From positions 124,001-188,000 of the forward strand of contig CACZNH010000002.1 of NCBI GenBank assembly GCA_902782465.1: DNA of 64,000 bases. The letters run 5' to 3'. The notes beneath the pieces are model-generated. The model made no database searches and was not told the origin of the DNA. It saw only the letters and a list, made by a program, of their open reading frames with translations. Made by a program: the position numbers and the translations under genes. Below, in pieces: positions 1 through 8,368 of this stretch (position 1 is its first letter; each line of letters opens with the position of its first letter). The DNA is from an uncultured Bacteroidales bacterium. Lineage in GTDB: Bacteria; Bacteroidota; Bacteroidia; Bacteroidales; Muribaculaceae.

Positions 1-1
1 T

Positions 2-1765
2 AACCACAAGATCATGGGTGGTCTGTCATTTGAGCACCAGATGGCCGACAACCAGTATATGCGCAATGGTACCGGTTACTACCGCTACAACAGCGTGGAT
101 GACTTCATCAACGGCGCTGCCCCCGAGGTCGTTTGCTTGACCTACGGTTACGGTAGCGAGACCAAGCCTGCTGCCCGCGTGCAGTTCAACAAGGCCGGCA
201 TTTATGCTCAGGACGAGTGGAACGTGACCAAGAACTTCAAGCTGACCTACGGTCTGCGTCTCGACGGTCTGTTCTTCAACAATGGTGACCTGATCACCAA
301 CAACGCTATCCTTGCACTCGATTATTATGACAAGAACGGAGACGTTCGCCACATCGACACTGGCAAGTGGCCGAGCAGCAACCTGATTGTTCAACCCCGT
401 GTTGGTTTCAACTGGGACGTATTTGGTGACAAGGCCCTGCGCTTGCGCGGTGGTTCTGGTCTGTTCTCGGGCCGTCTGCCCCTGGTATTCTTCACCAACA
501 TGCCCACCAACGGCGGTCTGGTACAGTATCAGGCACAGCTCAATGCCAAGAATACCGACATGAGCCAGTTTGCTGGCGGTCTGGTAACCGATGCCAATGG
601 CAAGGCCACTGTCAACGCGCTGCGTGACAAACTCATTGCTATGGGTTATCCTGAGAACGTAACCCCCGACATGGGTACCGTTCCCTCTGCTGTCAATGGT
701 GTTGATCCCAAGTTCAAGATGCCGATGGTATGGAAGACCTCGTTGGCTGTTGACTACAACATCCCCGTATCGTTCCCCTTCACTATCACTGTTGAGGGTA
801 TCTTCAACAAGAACATCAATGCTGCCAGCATCAGCGACTGGTCTATCCCCAGCGTGGGTGGTTATGCCCGCTTCAATGGTGCTGACAACCGTCCCATCTA
901 TCCCGCCGGTTTCCGCACGGGTACCAAGGCCTTCGTTCTGGAGAACACCAGCAAGGGTTATGGTTGGATTGGCAACGTCACCCTGAATGCTGAGCCCGCC
1001 GAATGGCTGACCCTGATGGCCGCCTATACCCACACCGTGAACAAGGAAGTGACCGGTATGCCCGGCTCGGCTGCCGAGAGTGCCTTCACCTATGTTCCCA
1101 CCGTTGAGGGCCCCAACAACATCAAGCTGCACAACTCGCAGTATGTAACTCCTGACCGTTTCGTCCTGTCAGCAACAGCTCATGACCGCAGTGGTAACCA
1201 CTATGGCCTGATCTATGAGACCTGGCGCGGCGGTTACAACTACTCTTACATGATGTCCAACGACATGAACGGCGACGGCTACAACTACGACGCTCTGTAC
1301 ATCCCCACCGACGAGCAGGTTGCCAACGGCGAGTTCCGCTTCGTCAGCGAGGGCGACAAGACCCGCTTCATGGACTATGTGCACAACAACAACTACCTGA
1401 AGAACAATCAGGGCAAGTATGCCGAGGCTTACAGCCTGTACAGCCCCTGGGTTCACCGCATTGACCTGAGCTACAAGCATGACTTCTCGTTCAACGTGTG
1501 CGGTGCCAAGCACACCCTGCAGCTGCTCTTCGACATGAAGAACGTGCTCAACTTCTTCAACTCCAGCTGGGGCGTGAGCAAGTACCTCAACCCCGAAATC
1601 GGCAGCGATCCCCGCATCCTCAAGTATGAGGGCGTTGACGCTCAGGGTTATGCTACCTTCTCGACTCCCAAGTCGATTGACGGTAACACCACGACCTTCG
1701 TTCCCAACAAGGCCATCGGTCAGTGCTGGAACGCTTCTATCGGTATCAAGTACATCTTTAACTAA
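2..1765 (+). CDS. TonB-dependent receptor, Oar-like (3' part)
   Basis: The reading frame is open from the left edge, so the plug domain and TonB box are missing and only the C-terminal part of the beta-barrel is seen (at least 587 codons). It has the aromatic/polar alternation of outer-membrane strands, stretches such as KLTYGLRLDGLFF and VQPRVGFNWDVFG, and a final strand ending ASIGIKYIFN. The long extracellular loops resemble the Oar-like receptors of Bacteroidota, which import bulky ligands using TonB energy. It lies 21 bp before a surface-type lipoprotein with OB-fold-like domains, probably in one transcript. The substrate is not known from sequence. Confidence 0.85.
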   Translation, partial: NHKIMGGLSFEHQMADNQYMRNGTGYYRYNSVDDFINGAAPEVVCLTYGYGSETKPAARVQFNKAGIYAQDEWNVTKNFKLTYGLRLDGLFFNNGDLITNNAILALDYYDKNGDVRHIDTGKWPSSNLIVQPRVGFNWDVFGDKALRLRGGSGLFSGRLPLVFFTNMPTNGGLVQYQAQLNAKNTDMSQFAGGLVTDANGKATVNALRDKLIAMGYPENVTPDMGTVPSAVNGVDPKFKMPMVWKTSLAVDYNIPVSFPFTITVEGIFNKNINAASISDWSIPSVGGYARFNGADNRPIYPAGFRTGTKAFVLENTSKGYGWIGNVTLNAEPAEWLTLMAAYTHTVNKEVTGMPGSAAESAFTYVPTVEGPNNIKLHNSQYVTPDRFVLSATAHDRSGNHYGLIYETWRGGYNYSYMMSNDMNGDGYNYDALYIPTDEQVANGEFRFVSEGDKTRFMDYVHNNNYLKNNQGKYAEAYSLYSPWVHRIDLSYKHDFSFNVCGAKHTLQLLFDMKNVLNFFNSSWGVSKYLNPEIGSDPRILKYEGVDAQGYATFSTPKSIDGNTTTFVPNKAIGQCWNASIGIKYIFN

Positions 1766-1786
1766 TCTACTGACAAAGACAAGACT

Positions 1787-3322
1787 ATGAAACTCAAATA
1801 TTTTATTTCATTCTTTGCACTGGTAGCCCTGTTGTCAGCATGCTCCGATGACGATGCGATGACACTGTTCGATGAGATTCAGGTTTCATCCTCCTATGTG
1901 GGCATTGACGTGAACGGTGGCTCCAACACGATTACCCTCAACGCCAAGGAAGCTTGGTCGTTCGATGAGGAAGAACTCCCCGAATGGCTCACCGTCAGCC
2001 CCATGAACGGTGGCGCTGGCGAGACCAAGGTTACCTTCAGCGCTCCTGCAGCCCCCGACGGCCGCACTGCTGTCCTGCACGTGAAGTGCGCCAACAAGTC
2101 GCAGACCATCAACGTCATCCAGGGCCTGGCTGTGGTAAAGGAAGCTACCTGTAAAGAGGTGATTGACGGTCCCGAGAGCAAGACCTACCGCGTGACCGGT
2201 ACTTGCACCAACATCATCAACACCGAGTATGGTAACTGGGACCTCGATGACGGTACTGGTACCATCCGCATCTACGGTACGCTGGACAAGAGCGGCAAGA
2301 ACGGTAAGAACAACTCCATCGCAGCTTGGGGTATCGAGGTGGGTGACATCATCACCGTCGAGGGTCCCAAGACCCTGTACGGTACCACCGTCGAGCTGGT
2401 TGACGTAGCAGTGCTCAAGATTCAGAAGTCGCTTATCAAGGTCGAGGGTTATGACCCCGAGGATGCCACCATTCCTCTGGAGGGTGGTAACGTCACCGTC
2501 AACCTGACCTGCAAGACCAGCAACGGTATCTCGGTCGAGATTCCCGACGAGGCCAAGGATTGGCTCTCTATCGTTTCCATCACTGGCGGTGCTGAGCCCG
2601 TTGTGACCTTCCGCGCTGGTGCCAACAACGGTGGTGACCGCAATGCCACCGTAGTCTTCAAGACAACCGACGGCAGTCAGGAATACACCGCCATGGCAAC
2701 CATTTACCAGAAGGGCGCCATCGTGGCTTGCACCGTAGCCGATTTTCTGGCAGCCGAGGTAGGCGATGCCCAATACCGCTTGACTGGTGTGATTACCGAA
2801 CTTTACACTGCCGACAAGCAGGGCAAGAGCTTCACAATCCGTGACTATAGCGGCAGTGTGCTCATTTACCGTGCCGAGGGCTTCATTGAGTCGGGTGCTA
2901 AAGTCGGTGACGTTGTGACCGTTGTCGGTAAGCGTGGCGCTTACAAGGAATCACCCCAGATGGTTTCGGGCGTATTCGAGGAGTTGGTACACGTTGTTAC
3001 TCCCATCAGCATTGACGAGTTCCTTGACAAGGAAGATGATCCCGATGTATATTACATGTTGACTGGTACGATTACCGCGATTGACAATCCCACTTATGGT
3101 AACCTGTATCTCGAAGATGAAACCAATTCCGTCTTGGTTTATGGTTGCTATCCCGGTTGGGGTGCAACTGGTGACAACCGCAAGTTCTGGCTGCAGACTG
3201 CAGGCATTGAGGTTGGCGATAAGCTGAGCGTGATCGGTGTAAGGAAGACCTTCGTCAAGGACGGCGAGGAAACCATCGAACTGCAGAACGGTATCTACTT
3301 CTCGCACGAGAAGGCCCAGTAA
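1787..3322 (+). CDS. Lipoprotein with BACON and OB-fold-like (DUF5689-type) domains
   Basis: A 511-residue lipoprotein with an N-terminal signal and lipobox LSAC (Cys19). Visible modules in order are: BACON-like beta-sandwich (about 33-113), OB-fold-like repeat (about 116-212, with IEVGDIITVEGPK), second BACON-like domain (about 219-308), and two more OB-fold-like repeats (about 312-395 with AKVGDVVTVVGKR, and 398-508 with IEVGDKLSVIGVR). BACON domains usually bind glycans or act as spacers. The OB repeats resemble the DUF5689/YdeI-like nucleic-acid-binding fold. The gene follows the TonB receptor directly, so a role as its surface partner is likely. The ligand is inferred only. Confidence 0.8.
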   Translation: MKLKYFISFFALVALLSACSDDDAMTLFDEIQVSSSYVGIDVNGGSNTITLNAKEAWSFDEEELPEWLTVSPMNGGAGETKVTFSAPAAPDGRTAVLHVKCANKSQTINVIQGLAVVKEATCKEVIDGPESKTYRVTGTCTNIINTEYGNWDLDDGTGTIRIYGTLDKSGKNGKNNSIAAWGIEVGDIITVEGPKTLYGTTVELVDVAVLKIQKSLIKVEGYDPEDATIPLEGGNVTVNLTCKTSNGISVEIPDEAKDWLSIVSITGGAEPVVTFRAGANNGGDRNATVVFKTTDGSQEYTAMATIYQKGAIVACTVADFLAAEVGDAQYRLTGVITELYTADKQGKSFTIRDYSGSVLIYRAEGFIESGAKVGDVVTVVGKRGAYKESPQMVSGVFEELVHVVTPISIDEFLDKEDDPDVYYMLTGTITAIDNPTYGNLYLEDETNSVLVYGCYPGWGATGDNRKFWLQTAGIEVGDKLSVIGVRKTFVKDGEETIELQNGIYFSHEKAQ

Positions 3323-3331
3323 TGTAATGTG

Positions 3332-3353
3332 GAGACGCAAAATGTTGCGTCTC
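3332..3353. terminator. Stem-loop after the receptor/lipoprotein pair
   Basis: Perfect 9-bp inverted repeat GAGACGCAA / TTGCGTCTC with a 4-nt loop, 9 bp after the lipoprotein stop. No T-run follows directly, so it may stabilise the 3' end rather than terminate. A stronger terminator lies 25 bp downstream. Confidence 0.5.
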
Positions 3354-3377
3354 ATACCACGAAAACTATGAATTTTC

Positions 3378-3413
3378 AGGGGGATACCAGCACACTGATA
3401 TCCCCCTTTTTTT
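3378..3413 (+). terminator. Intrinsic terminator of the receptor/lipoprotein unit
   Basis: Stem AGGGGGATA (3378-3386) / TATCCCCCT (3399-3407) followed by seven T residues. This is a classical Rho-independent terminator. It separates the TonB receptor/lipoprotein unit from the phosphodiesterase gene. Confidence 0.85.
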
Positions 3414-3430
3414 AAATCAATCTTCTACAC

Positions 3431-4636
3431 ATGATGAAGCGCGGATTATTTGTATTTTTAGCATTGCTGGCCCTGTTACCCTCATCGGGATGGGCAGCGG
3501 GACGTGACACCTACACGGTGATTATCTCGCTCGATGGCTTGCGGTGGGACTATCTGGATGCCTACGATGTGCCGTTCCTCAACATCATGGCACGCGAGGG
3601 CGTCAAGGCTGTCATGCAGCCGTCATTCCCCAGCAAGACGTTCCCCAACCACTATACGCTAGCGACGGGTCTCACGCCCGACCACCACGGCATCATTGCC
3701 AATACCTTTTGGGATCGTGAGCGCGGTGTGAAGTTCTCGTTGAGCAACGATAAAACGCGTTCCGATGGCCGCTACTACGGTGGTGACCCCATTTGGCTCA
3801 CCGCCAAACATCAGGGTGTGAAGACGGCGACCGTTTTCTGGGTCGGCAGCGATGTCGCCATCAAGGGTGAACATCCTACCTATTGGCACGACTACCAGAC
3901 CGAGAAAATCGATTTCCCTGGTCGTATGGACGAGATTATCAGGTTATTGAGCCTGCCCGAGAAGGACCGTCCCCATCTGGTGATGGCCTACTTTGAGGAA
4001 CCTGATGCCAGCGGTCACAATTTTGGTCCCCTGAACATCCTCACCCGCCGTGCCCTGGAGGATTTGGACCGTCAGCTAAGCCTGCTGTGGGCGCGCATCG
4101 GTCTGCTGCCCATTGCGGGTCAGGTAAACTTCATCGTCACGGGCGACCATGGCATGACCAGTGTTGACCCCAAGCGGTTTGTCAACATCAACGACGTGTT
4201 GCCCAAGCGCTGGTATGAGCGTTTCTGCAACGATTATCCCACGCTCATCTATGCCAGCGCCCCCCAGTATATCGACTCCATCTGTGACGCGCTGCAGGGC
4301 GTGGACCACATCCGTGCCTGGAAGCGGGGAGAGGTGCCAGCTTATCTCGGGTATGGCAATAACCCCAATATGGGTGATGTCATCGTCCTTCCCGATGTGG
4401 GATGGCTCTTTGACAAAAAGCCCAGTATGACACAGTTCGGCAGCCACGGCTTTGACCACACGGCAGCCGATATGCAGGTGGGATTCAGGGCTGTCGGGCC
4501 TGATTTCAAGGTGGGCTACGAGAAACCCGACCGTTTCCGCAACGTGTGCATCTACCCCTTGCTGTGCCACCTGCTGGGCGTCACCCCGTCGCCCAATGAC
4601 GGCTCACTGGAAGAGGTCGCTGACCTGTTGAGGTAA
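3431..4636 (+). CDS. Ectonucleotide pyrophosphatase/phosphodiesterase family protein
   Basis: A 401-residue secreted enzyme of the alkaline phosphatase superfamily (NPP branch). The signal peptide ends near GWAAG. The first metal-ligand Asp is in VIISLDGLRWD (Asp35), and the nucleophile Thr70 is in PSKTFPNHYTLATGL. Further metal-binding motifs are EPDASGHNFGP, TGDHGMTS and GSHGFDH. NPP enzymes cleave phosphodiester or pyrophosphate bonds in nucleotides, nucleotide sugars or lysophospholipids. It follows the receptor/OB-fold lipoprotein unit but has a terminator before it. No clear promoter was seen in the 17 bp between that terminator and the start. Confidence 0.85.
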   Translation: MMKRGLFVFLALLALLPSSGWAAGRDTYTVIISLDGLRWDYLDAYDVPFLNIMAREGVKAVMQPSFPSKTFPNHYTLATGLTPDHHGIIANTFWDRERGVKFSLSNDKTRSDGRYYGGDPIWLTAKHQGVKTATVFWVGSDVAIKGEHPTYWHDYQTEKIDFPGRMDEIIRLLSLPEKDRPHLVMAYFEEPDASGHNFGPLNILTRRALEDLDRQLSLLWARIGLLPIAGQVNFIVTGDHGMTSVDPKRFVNINDVLPKRWYERFCNDYPTLIYASAPQYIDSICDALQGVDHIRAWKRGEVPAYLGYGNNPNMGDVIVLPDVGWLFDKKPSMTQFGSHGFDHTAADMQVGFRAVGPDFKVGYEKPDRFRNVCIYPLLCHLLGVTPSPNDGSLEEVADLLR

Positions 4637-4695
4637 AAAATCCGTTATTTGATAAGATTTTAGGTGGTTCTTTCCCGTTTTTCGCGGGAAATGAC

Positions 4696-4703
4696 TACTT
4701 TTG
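4696..4703 (+). promoter_or_regulatory. -7 box TACTTTTG for the ATP-grasp gene
   Basis: Matches the Bacteroidota housekeeping -7 consensus TAnnTTTG, 33 bp before the ATG. A convincing -33 element was not seen. Confidence 0.6.
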
Positions 4704-4736
4704 CGTGACTTGTAACCATTAGTGACCAACTGAGTA

Positions 4737-5720
4737 ATGAATCCGAGCATCGCTGTTAAGTACTTCAAGAGAATATGGGGTGAAGTCTCCAAATTGTCAA
4801 AGCTTACGGGATATAGTCGCATGTACCACCTGATGGACTATCTCTCGGCTTTCGTCCGTCATGGCGCACACATCGACCAGTATATCGCGGGACGTTTCTG
4901 GAGCTACAGCAACCCCATGCGCAGCAAGTGCCTCACGCATTACCGACGCCTGGCACTGCAGGATAAATTCAACAACCCTGCCGATGTCCATTACTTTGTC
5001 AACAAGCCCGAGTTCAACCGCTTCTTCAGCGACTATGTGCACCGCGGGTGGCTGTGGGTCAAGGACGCGACGTTTGACGACTTCAAGGCTTTCCTGTCAC
5101 GTTATCCGTCGATCATCGTCAAGCCCATGGACGGCAAGCAGGGCGATGGCATACGCATGCTTGACAATGTGCCTCAGGACCAGGACGGCCTGCAACGCCT
5201 GTTCGACGCCCTGGTTCAAGAAGATGTCATCCTCGAGGAACTCATCATTCAGCACCCCGACATGGTATTCGGCAACAGGTCGGTGAACACCATTCGTGTG
5301 CTCACAGCATGCCGCCCCGACGGTACAGCATGCATCATGAAGGCGTTTCTCAGGGCTGGAGTAGGGGATACCCTCATGGACAACACAGCAACAGGCGGCT
5401 ACTACTATGAGGTGGACCTCGACACGGGCATTGTCGTCTCCAAGGGCATTTCCAAGAATGGAGACCTGGTGTTCATTCACCCACAGACCGATATCGTCAT
5501 GCTTGGCTTCAAGGTGCCCCTGTGGGACCAGGTCGTCAAGATGTGCATCGACGCCGCAAGCCGTTTGCCGCGGGTCGCTCTGGTAGGCTGGGACGTCGCC
5601 ATCAGCCAGAATCATGTACAATTGATTGAAGGAAACAACAGTGCCGACTACATCGGCTACGAGTTCGTCGGCAGCAACGGCTACTACGAGAAGATCAAAG
5701 CCTTTATGGAAGAAAAATAA
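4737..5720 (+). CDS. Sugar-transfer associated ATP-grasp family protein
   Basis: 327 residues. The central part has ATP-grasp features: the nucleotide-binding strand IIVKPMDGKQGDGIRML, an acidic ILEELI(I) segment that normally contacts ATP, and the C-terminal VALVGWDVAI...LIEGNNSAD metal-binding segment. This layout fits the ATP-grasp family often found in capsule and exopolysaccharide loci, which ligates small carboxylates to sugars or amines. Here it stands alone between a phosphodiesterase and the SRP RNA, with its own -7 box. The substrate is unknown. Confidence 0.75.
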   Translation: MNPSIAVKYFKRIWGEVSKLSKLTGYSRMYHLMDYLSAFVRHGAHIDQYIAGRFWSYSNPMRSKCLTHYRRLALQDKFNNPADVHYFVNKPEFNRFFSDYVHRGWLWVKDATFDDFKAFLSRYPSIIVKPMDGKQGDGIRMLDNVPQDQDGLQRLFDALVQEDVILEELIIQHPDMVFGNRSVNTIRVLTACRPDGTACIMKAFLRAGVGDTLMDNTATGGYYYEVDLDTGIVVSKGISKNGDLVFIHPQTDIVMLGFKVPLWDQVVKMCIDAASRLPRVALVGWDVAISQNHVQLIEGNNSADYIGYEFVGSNGYYEKIKAFMEEK

Positions 5721-5778
5721 CCACCTCCGTCAATTCCGTTCCCTCCGTTAATTCCGTCACACAGGGGTATAAAAAAAA

Positions 5779-5875
5779 GGGCAAGTGAGCTACAGCGCGC
5801 CGCTACAACCTCGTTACCCTTGCTCCGGTCAAGGCCTGGGGGATTGGGAGGGAGCTGGCCGTGTAGGACTTACCC
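5779..5875 (-). ncRNA. ffs: Signal recognition particle RNA, small bacterial type
   Basis: On the minus strand the ends GGGTAAGT and ACTTGCCC pair, and the interior has the SRP S-domain pattern AATCCCCCAGG...AGCAAGGGTAA, with the CAGG/AGCA asymmetric loop pair seen in bacterial SRP RNAs. A -7 box TACTTTTG (plus positions 5881-5888) lies just upstream at the right distance. Eight T residues follow the 3' end (plus A-run 5771-5778), giving a terminator. The RNA scaffolds Ffh for co-translational membrane targeting. The apical loop reads TTGACC rather than the usual GGAA. Confidence 0.85.
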
Positions 5876-5880
5876 GGGTG

Positions 5881-5888
5881 CAAAAGTA
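5881..5888 (-). promoter_or_regulatory. -7 box TACTTTTG for the SRP RNA
   Basis: TAnnTTTG element on the minus strand, ending 5 bp before the predicted 5' end of the SRP RNA. This fixes the RNA start and strand. Confidence 0.7.
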
Positions 5889-5921
5889 CTGCTTTTTCCC
5901 GAACTGACAAGCATTTTTACC

Positions 5922-5966
5922 AAAAAAAAGAATAAAAGGCACCTATGTAATCATCACAGGCGCCTT
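5922..5966 (-). terminator. Terminator of the lpx operon
   Basis: On the minus strand the stem AAGGCGCCTGTG / CATAGGTGCCTT (two G-T wobbles) has a 7-nt loop and is followed by a T-rich tract with eight consecutive T. It lies about 70 bp past the lpxA stop and before the SRP RNA promoter. Confidence 0.75.
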
Positions 5967-6037
5967 CTTTTTATGTATAACCGGATGTGTATTAATTTAA
6001 TACTTAGCGTCTTAGCGTGGGGTTCCGTTGGCTAGGG

Positions 6038-6811
6038 CTACGGCTTGCGCACGATGCCGCGCTTGCTGGCACGGACAAAGTCGAGAATCACGTCGCGCTC
6101 GGGGCTGGCGGGCAGTTTTACCACTTCTTCGAGTGACTGGGTGATGTTGAGGCCCGAGTCGTAGATGGTGCGGTAAACGTCGGCAATGGCGTCAATTTGC
6201 TCGCTGGTGTATCCGCGACGATGCAGACCCACCTTGTTCACGCCCTCATAGGCGATGGGGTAGCGCGCCGCCATGCAATAGGGCGGGATGTCCTTGTTGA
6301 CCAGGGCACCACCCTGAATCATCACGTGGCAACCAATGTGCGTGAACTGATGTACCAGTGCGCCGCCGCCGATGATGGCATAGTCTGCCACCTCAACCTC
6401 ACCGGCAAGCTGCCCTGCGTTGGACATGATGACGTGGTTGCCGACAATGCAGTCGTGTGCCACGTGGCAATAGGCCATAATCAGGCAGTTGCTGCCCACG
6501 ACGGTCTTGCCGCGTGACGCGGTGCCGCGGTGGATGGTGACGAACTCACGGATGACCGTATTGTCGCCAACGATGGCCAGTGTGTCTTCTCCTTGGAATT
6601 TAAGGTCTTGGGGAATGTCGCCTACAACGGCATTGGAGTGGATGTGGCAGTTCTTGCCGATGCGCGCACCACTGCGCACCACGGCTCCGCTGTCGATGAC
6701 GGTGCCGTCACCGATTTCCACATTGGCGTCGATGGTCACGAACGGACCGATTTTCACGTTTTCCCCAATTTTAGCGTCGGGGTGGACGACAGCAAACTGA
6801 TGAATATCCAT
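6038..6811 (-). CDS. lpxA: Acyl-ACP--UDP-N-acetylglucosamine O-acyltransferase LpxA
   Basis: 257 residues. The first step of lipid A synthesis: transfer of a 3-hydroxyacyl chain from ACP to the 3-OH of UDP-GlcNAc in the cytoplasm. The N-terminal two thirds are hexapeptide repeats of a left-handed beta-helix (e.g. IGENVKIGPFVTIDANVEIGD), with the catalytic His region in AYCHVAHDCIVGNHVIMSN. The C-terminal helical domain starts near VGLHRRGYT. It is the last gene of lpxD-lpxC/fabZ-lpxA. The 96-bp spacer before its ATG is a long inverted repeat of 7-bp units. Length is normal for the family. Confidence 0.96.
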   Translation of the reverse strand: MDIHQFAVVHPDAKIGENVKIGPFVTIDANVEIGDGTVIDSGAVVRSGARIGKNCHIHSNAVVGDIPQDLKFQGEDTLAIVGDNTVIREFVTIHRGTASRGKTVVGSNCLIMAYCHVAHDCIVGNHVIMSNAGQLAGEVEVADYAIIGGGALVHQFTHIGCHVMIQGGALVNKDIPPYCMAARYPIAYEGVNKVGLHRRGYTSEQIDAIADVYRTIYDSGLNITQSLEEVVKLPASPERDVILDFVRASKRGIVRKP

Positions 6812-6816
6812 ATTAT

Positions 6817-6900
6817 AAGTTTTCAGTTTTCAGTTTTCAGTTTTCAGTTTTGGTTGAATGCGGATGCCGCTGACAACTGACGACTGAAAACTGAAAACTT
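6817..6900. repeat. Heptamer inverted-repeat element 1 (lpxC/fabZ-lpxA spacer)
   Basis: A perfect 18-bp inverted repeat AAGTTTTCAGTTTTCAGT (6817-6834) / its complement (6883-6900) frames the spacer. The left arm has four TTTTCAG units. The centre GAATGCGGATGCCGCTG is part of a 35-bp sequence (6853-6887) repeated exactly at 8327-8361. In the mRNA a long hairpin would end 5 nt before the lpxA ATG. Confidence 0.85.
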
Positions 6901-6907
6901 CTTGTTA

Positions 6908-8299
6908 TTATTGATTCTTGACGATTTGGGCCATGAACTCGGCCTCGGTGACGATTTTCTCGCCCACAAAGGCATATCCCTTCATGATGGCGGTGCCGCG
7001 GCGGATGGGCGTCATCAGCGACAGGTGGAAGATGAGCGTGTCTCCAGGGATTACCTTGCTGCGGAACTTGACGTTGTCAATCTTCAGGAAGTAGGTCGAG
7101 TAATTCTCCGGGTCCTCGACGTTGCTCAGCACCAGGATGCCGCCCACCTGGGCCATCGCCTCGACTTGCAGCACACCGGGCATGATGGGCTCGTCGGGGA
7201 AGTGTCCCTGGAAGAAAGGCTCGTTGGCAGTCACGTTCTTGATGCCCACGATGTGCTTCTTGCCCTTCTCGATGATTTTGTCAACGAGCAGCATGGGATA
7301 GCGGTGGGGCAGCATGGCGCGTATCTGGTTGATGTCATAGAGCGGTTCCTTGTTCGGGTCATAAATGGGCGCCTGAACATTCTGGTAACGCAGCTCTTGA
7401 CGGATTTTCTTGGACAGTTGGGTGTTGATGGTGTGTCCCGGGCGGGTGGCGACGATGCGGCCCTTGAGGGGACGGCCGATGAGTGCCAGGTCGCCCAGCA
7501 CATCGAGCAGCTTGTGGCGGGCAGGCTCGTTCTTGAACGCCAGCGGCTTGTTATTGAGGTAACCCAGTTCACCGGCAGACTTGTGCGGCACGTTCATCGC
7601 GTCGGCAAGGTGGTCCAGGTCTTCCTGTTTCATCGGGGTGTCGTAGATGACGATGGCGTTGTCCAGGTCACCGCCCTTGATGAGGTTGAGCTGGACAAGC
7701 GGCAACACCTCGCGCACAAACACAAACGTGCGGCTGGCTGCAATCTGGTCCTTGAACTGGCGGATGTCGGTCAACGATGCAAACTGGTTTCCCAGCACGG
7801 GCGAGTCATACTCGACCATGCAGTCAATCGAGAAATCGTCATCGGGAAGGACGATGAGCGATGAGCCCGTCTCCTTGTCAACGACCTTGATGCGCTGCTT
7901 CACGACATAATACTCCTTCTCGGCTTCCTGCTCAACGATGCCGGCCTTCTCAATCTCCTTGCACCAGATGATGGCGCTGCCGTCCAGAATGGGTACCTCG
8001 CCGCAGTTCACCTCGATGAGGCAGTTGTCGATGCCGGCGGCATACAGGGCGGCCATGGCGTGCTCGATGGTGCTCACGCGGGCTTCCTTGTTACTCTTGC
8101 TGGCGATGACGGTACCGCGGGTGGTCTCGATGACGTGCTCGGCAAGCGCTTGGATGGTGGGTTGTCCCTCCATGTCGATGCGCTTGAACACATAGCCGGT
8201 GTTCACGTCAGCGGGCTTGAACGTCGCCGTTGACATTTGTCCCGTGTGCAGGCCTTTGCCGGTCACGGTGAAGGCGTTCTTCAATGTCGTCTGTTTCAT
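6908..8299 (-). CDS. lpxC-fabZ: Bifunctional LpxC deacetylase / FabZ dehydratase
   Basis: 463 residues. This is the Bacteroidota fusion of UDP-3-O-acyl-GlcNAc deacetylase (about 1-300) with 3-hydroxyacyl-ACP dehydratase (about 310-463). LpxC zinc-site signatures are visible in [16 protein letters not shown] and [18 protein letters not shown]. FabZ is shown by [14 protein letters not shown] and the active-site segment [20 protein letters not shown]. LpxC commits UDP-GlcNAc to lipid A, and FabZ balances fatty-acid elongation, so the fusion ties the two fluxes together. It lies between lpxD and lpxA on one transcript. Confidence 0.97.
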   Translation of the reverse strand: MKQTTLKNAFTVTGKGLHTGQMSTATFKPADVNTGYVFKRIDMEGQPTIQALAEHVIETTRGTVIASKSNKEARVSTIEHAMAALYAAGIDNCLIEVNCGEVPILDGSAIIWCKEIEKAGIVEQEAEKEYYVVKQRIKVVDKETGSSLIVLPDDDFSIDCMVEYDSPVLGNQFASLTDIRQFKDQIAASRTFVFVREVLPLVQLNLIKGGDLDNAIVIYDTPMKQEDLDHLADAMNVPHKSAGELGYLNNKPLAFKNEPARHKLLDVLGDLALIGRPLKGRIVATRPGHTINTQLSKKIRQELRYQNVQAPIYDPNKEPLYDINQIRAMLPHRYPMLLVDKIIEKGKKHIVGIKNVTANEPFFQGHFPDEPIMPGVLQVEAMAQVGGILVLSNVEDPENYSTYFLKIDNVKFRSKVIPGDTLIFHLSLMTPIRRGTAIMKGYAFVGEKIVTEAEFMAQIVKNQ

Positions 8300-8366
8300 A
8301 TTTCAGTTTTCAGTTTTCAGTTTTCAGTTGAATGCGGATGCCGCTGACAACTGACGACTGACAACT
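8300..8366. repeat. Heptamer element 2 (lpxD-lpxC/fabZ spacer)
   Basis: Four TTTCAG/TTTTCAG units followed by the same 35-bp central sequence as element 1 (8327-8361 equals 6853-6887). It begins directly at the ATG of lpxC-fabZ, so the whole leader of that gene is this element. The right arm (CTGACGACTGACAACT) is a diverged form. Confidence 0.85.
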
Positions 8367-8368
8367 CT

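Noticed and set aside
26-1132. 368-codon open frame antisense to the TonB receptor
   Set aside because: Mirrors the receptor frame and shows only Val/Gly/His-rich composition.
5820-6035. 71-codon open frame over the SRP RNA
   Set aside because: It overlaps the SRP RNA and its promoter and terminator signals, which explain the sequence better.
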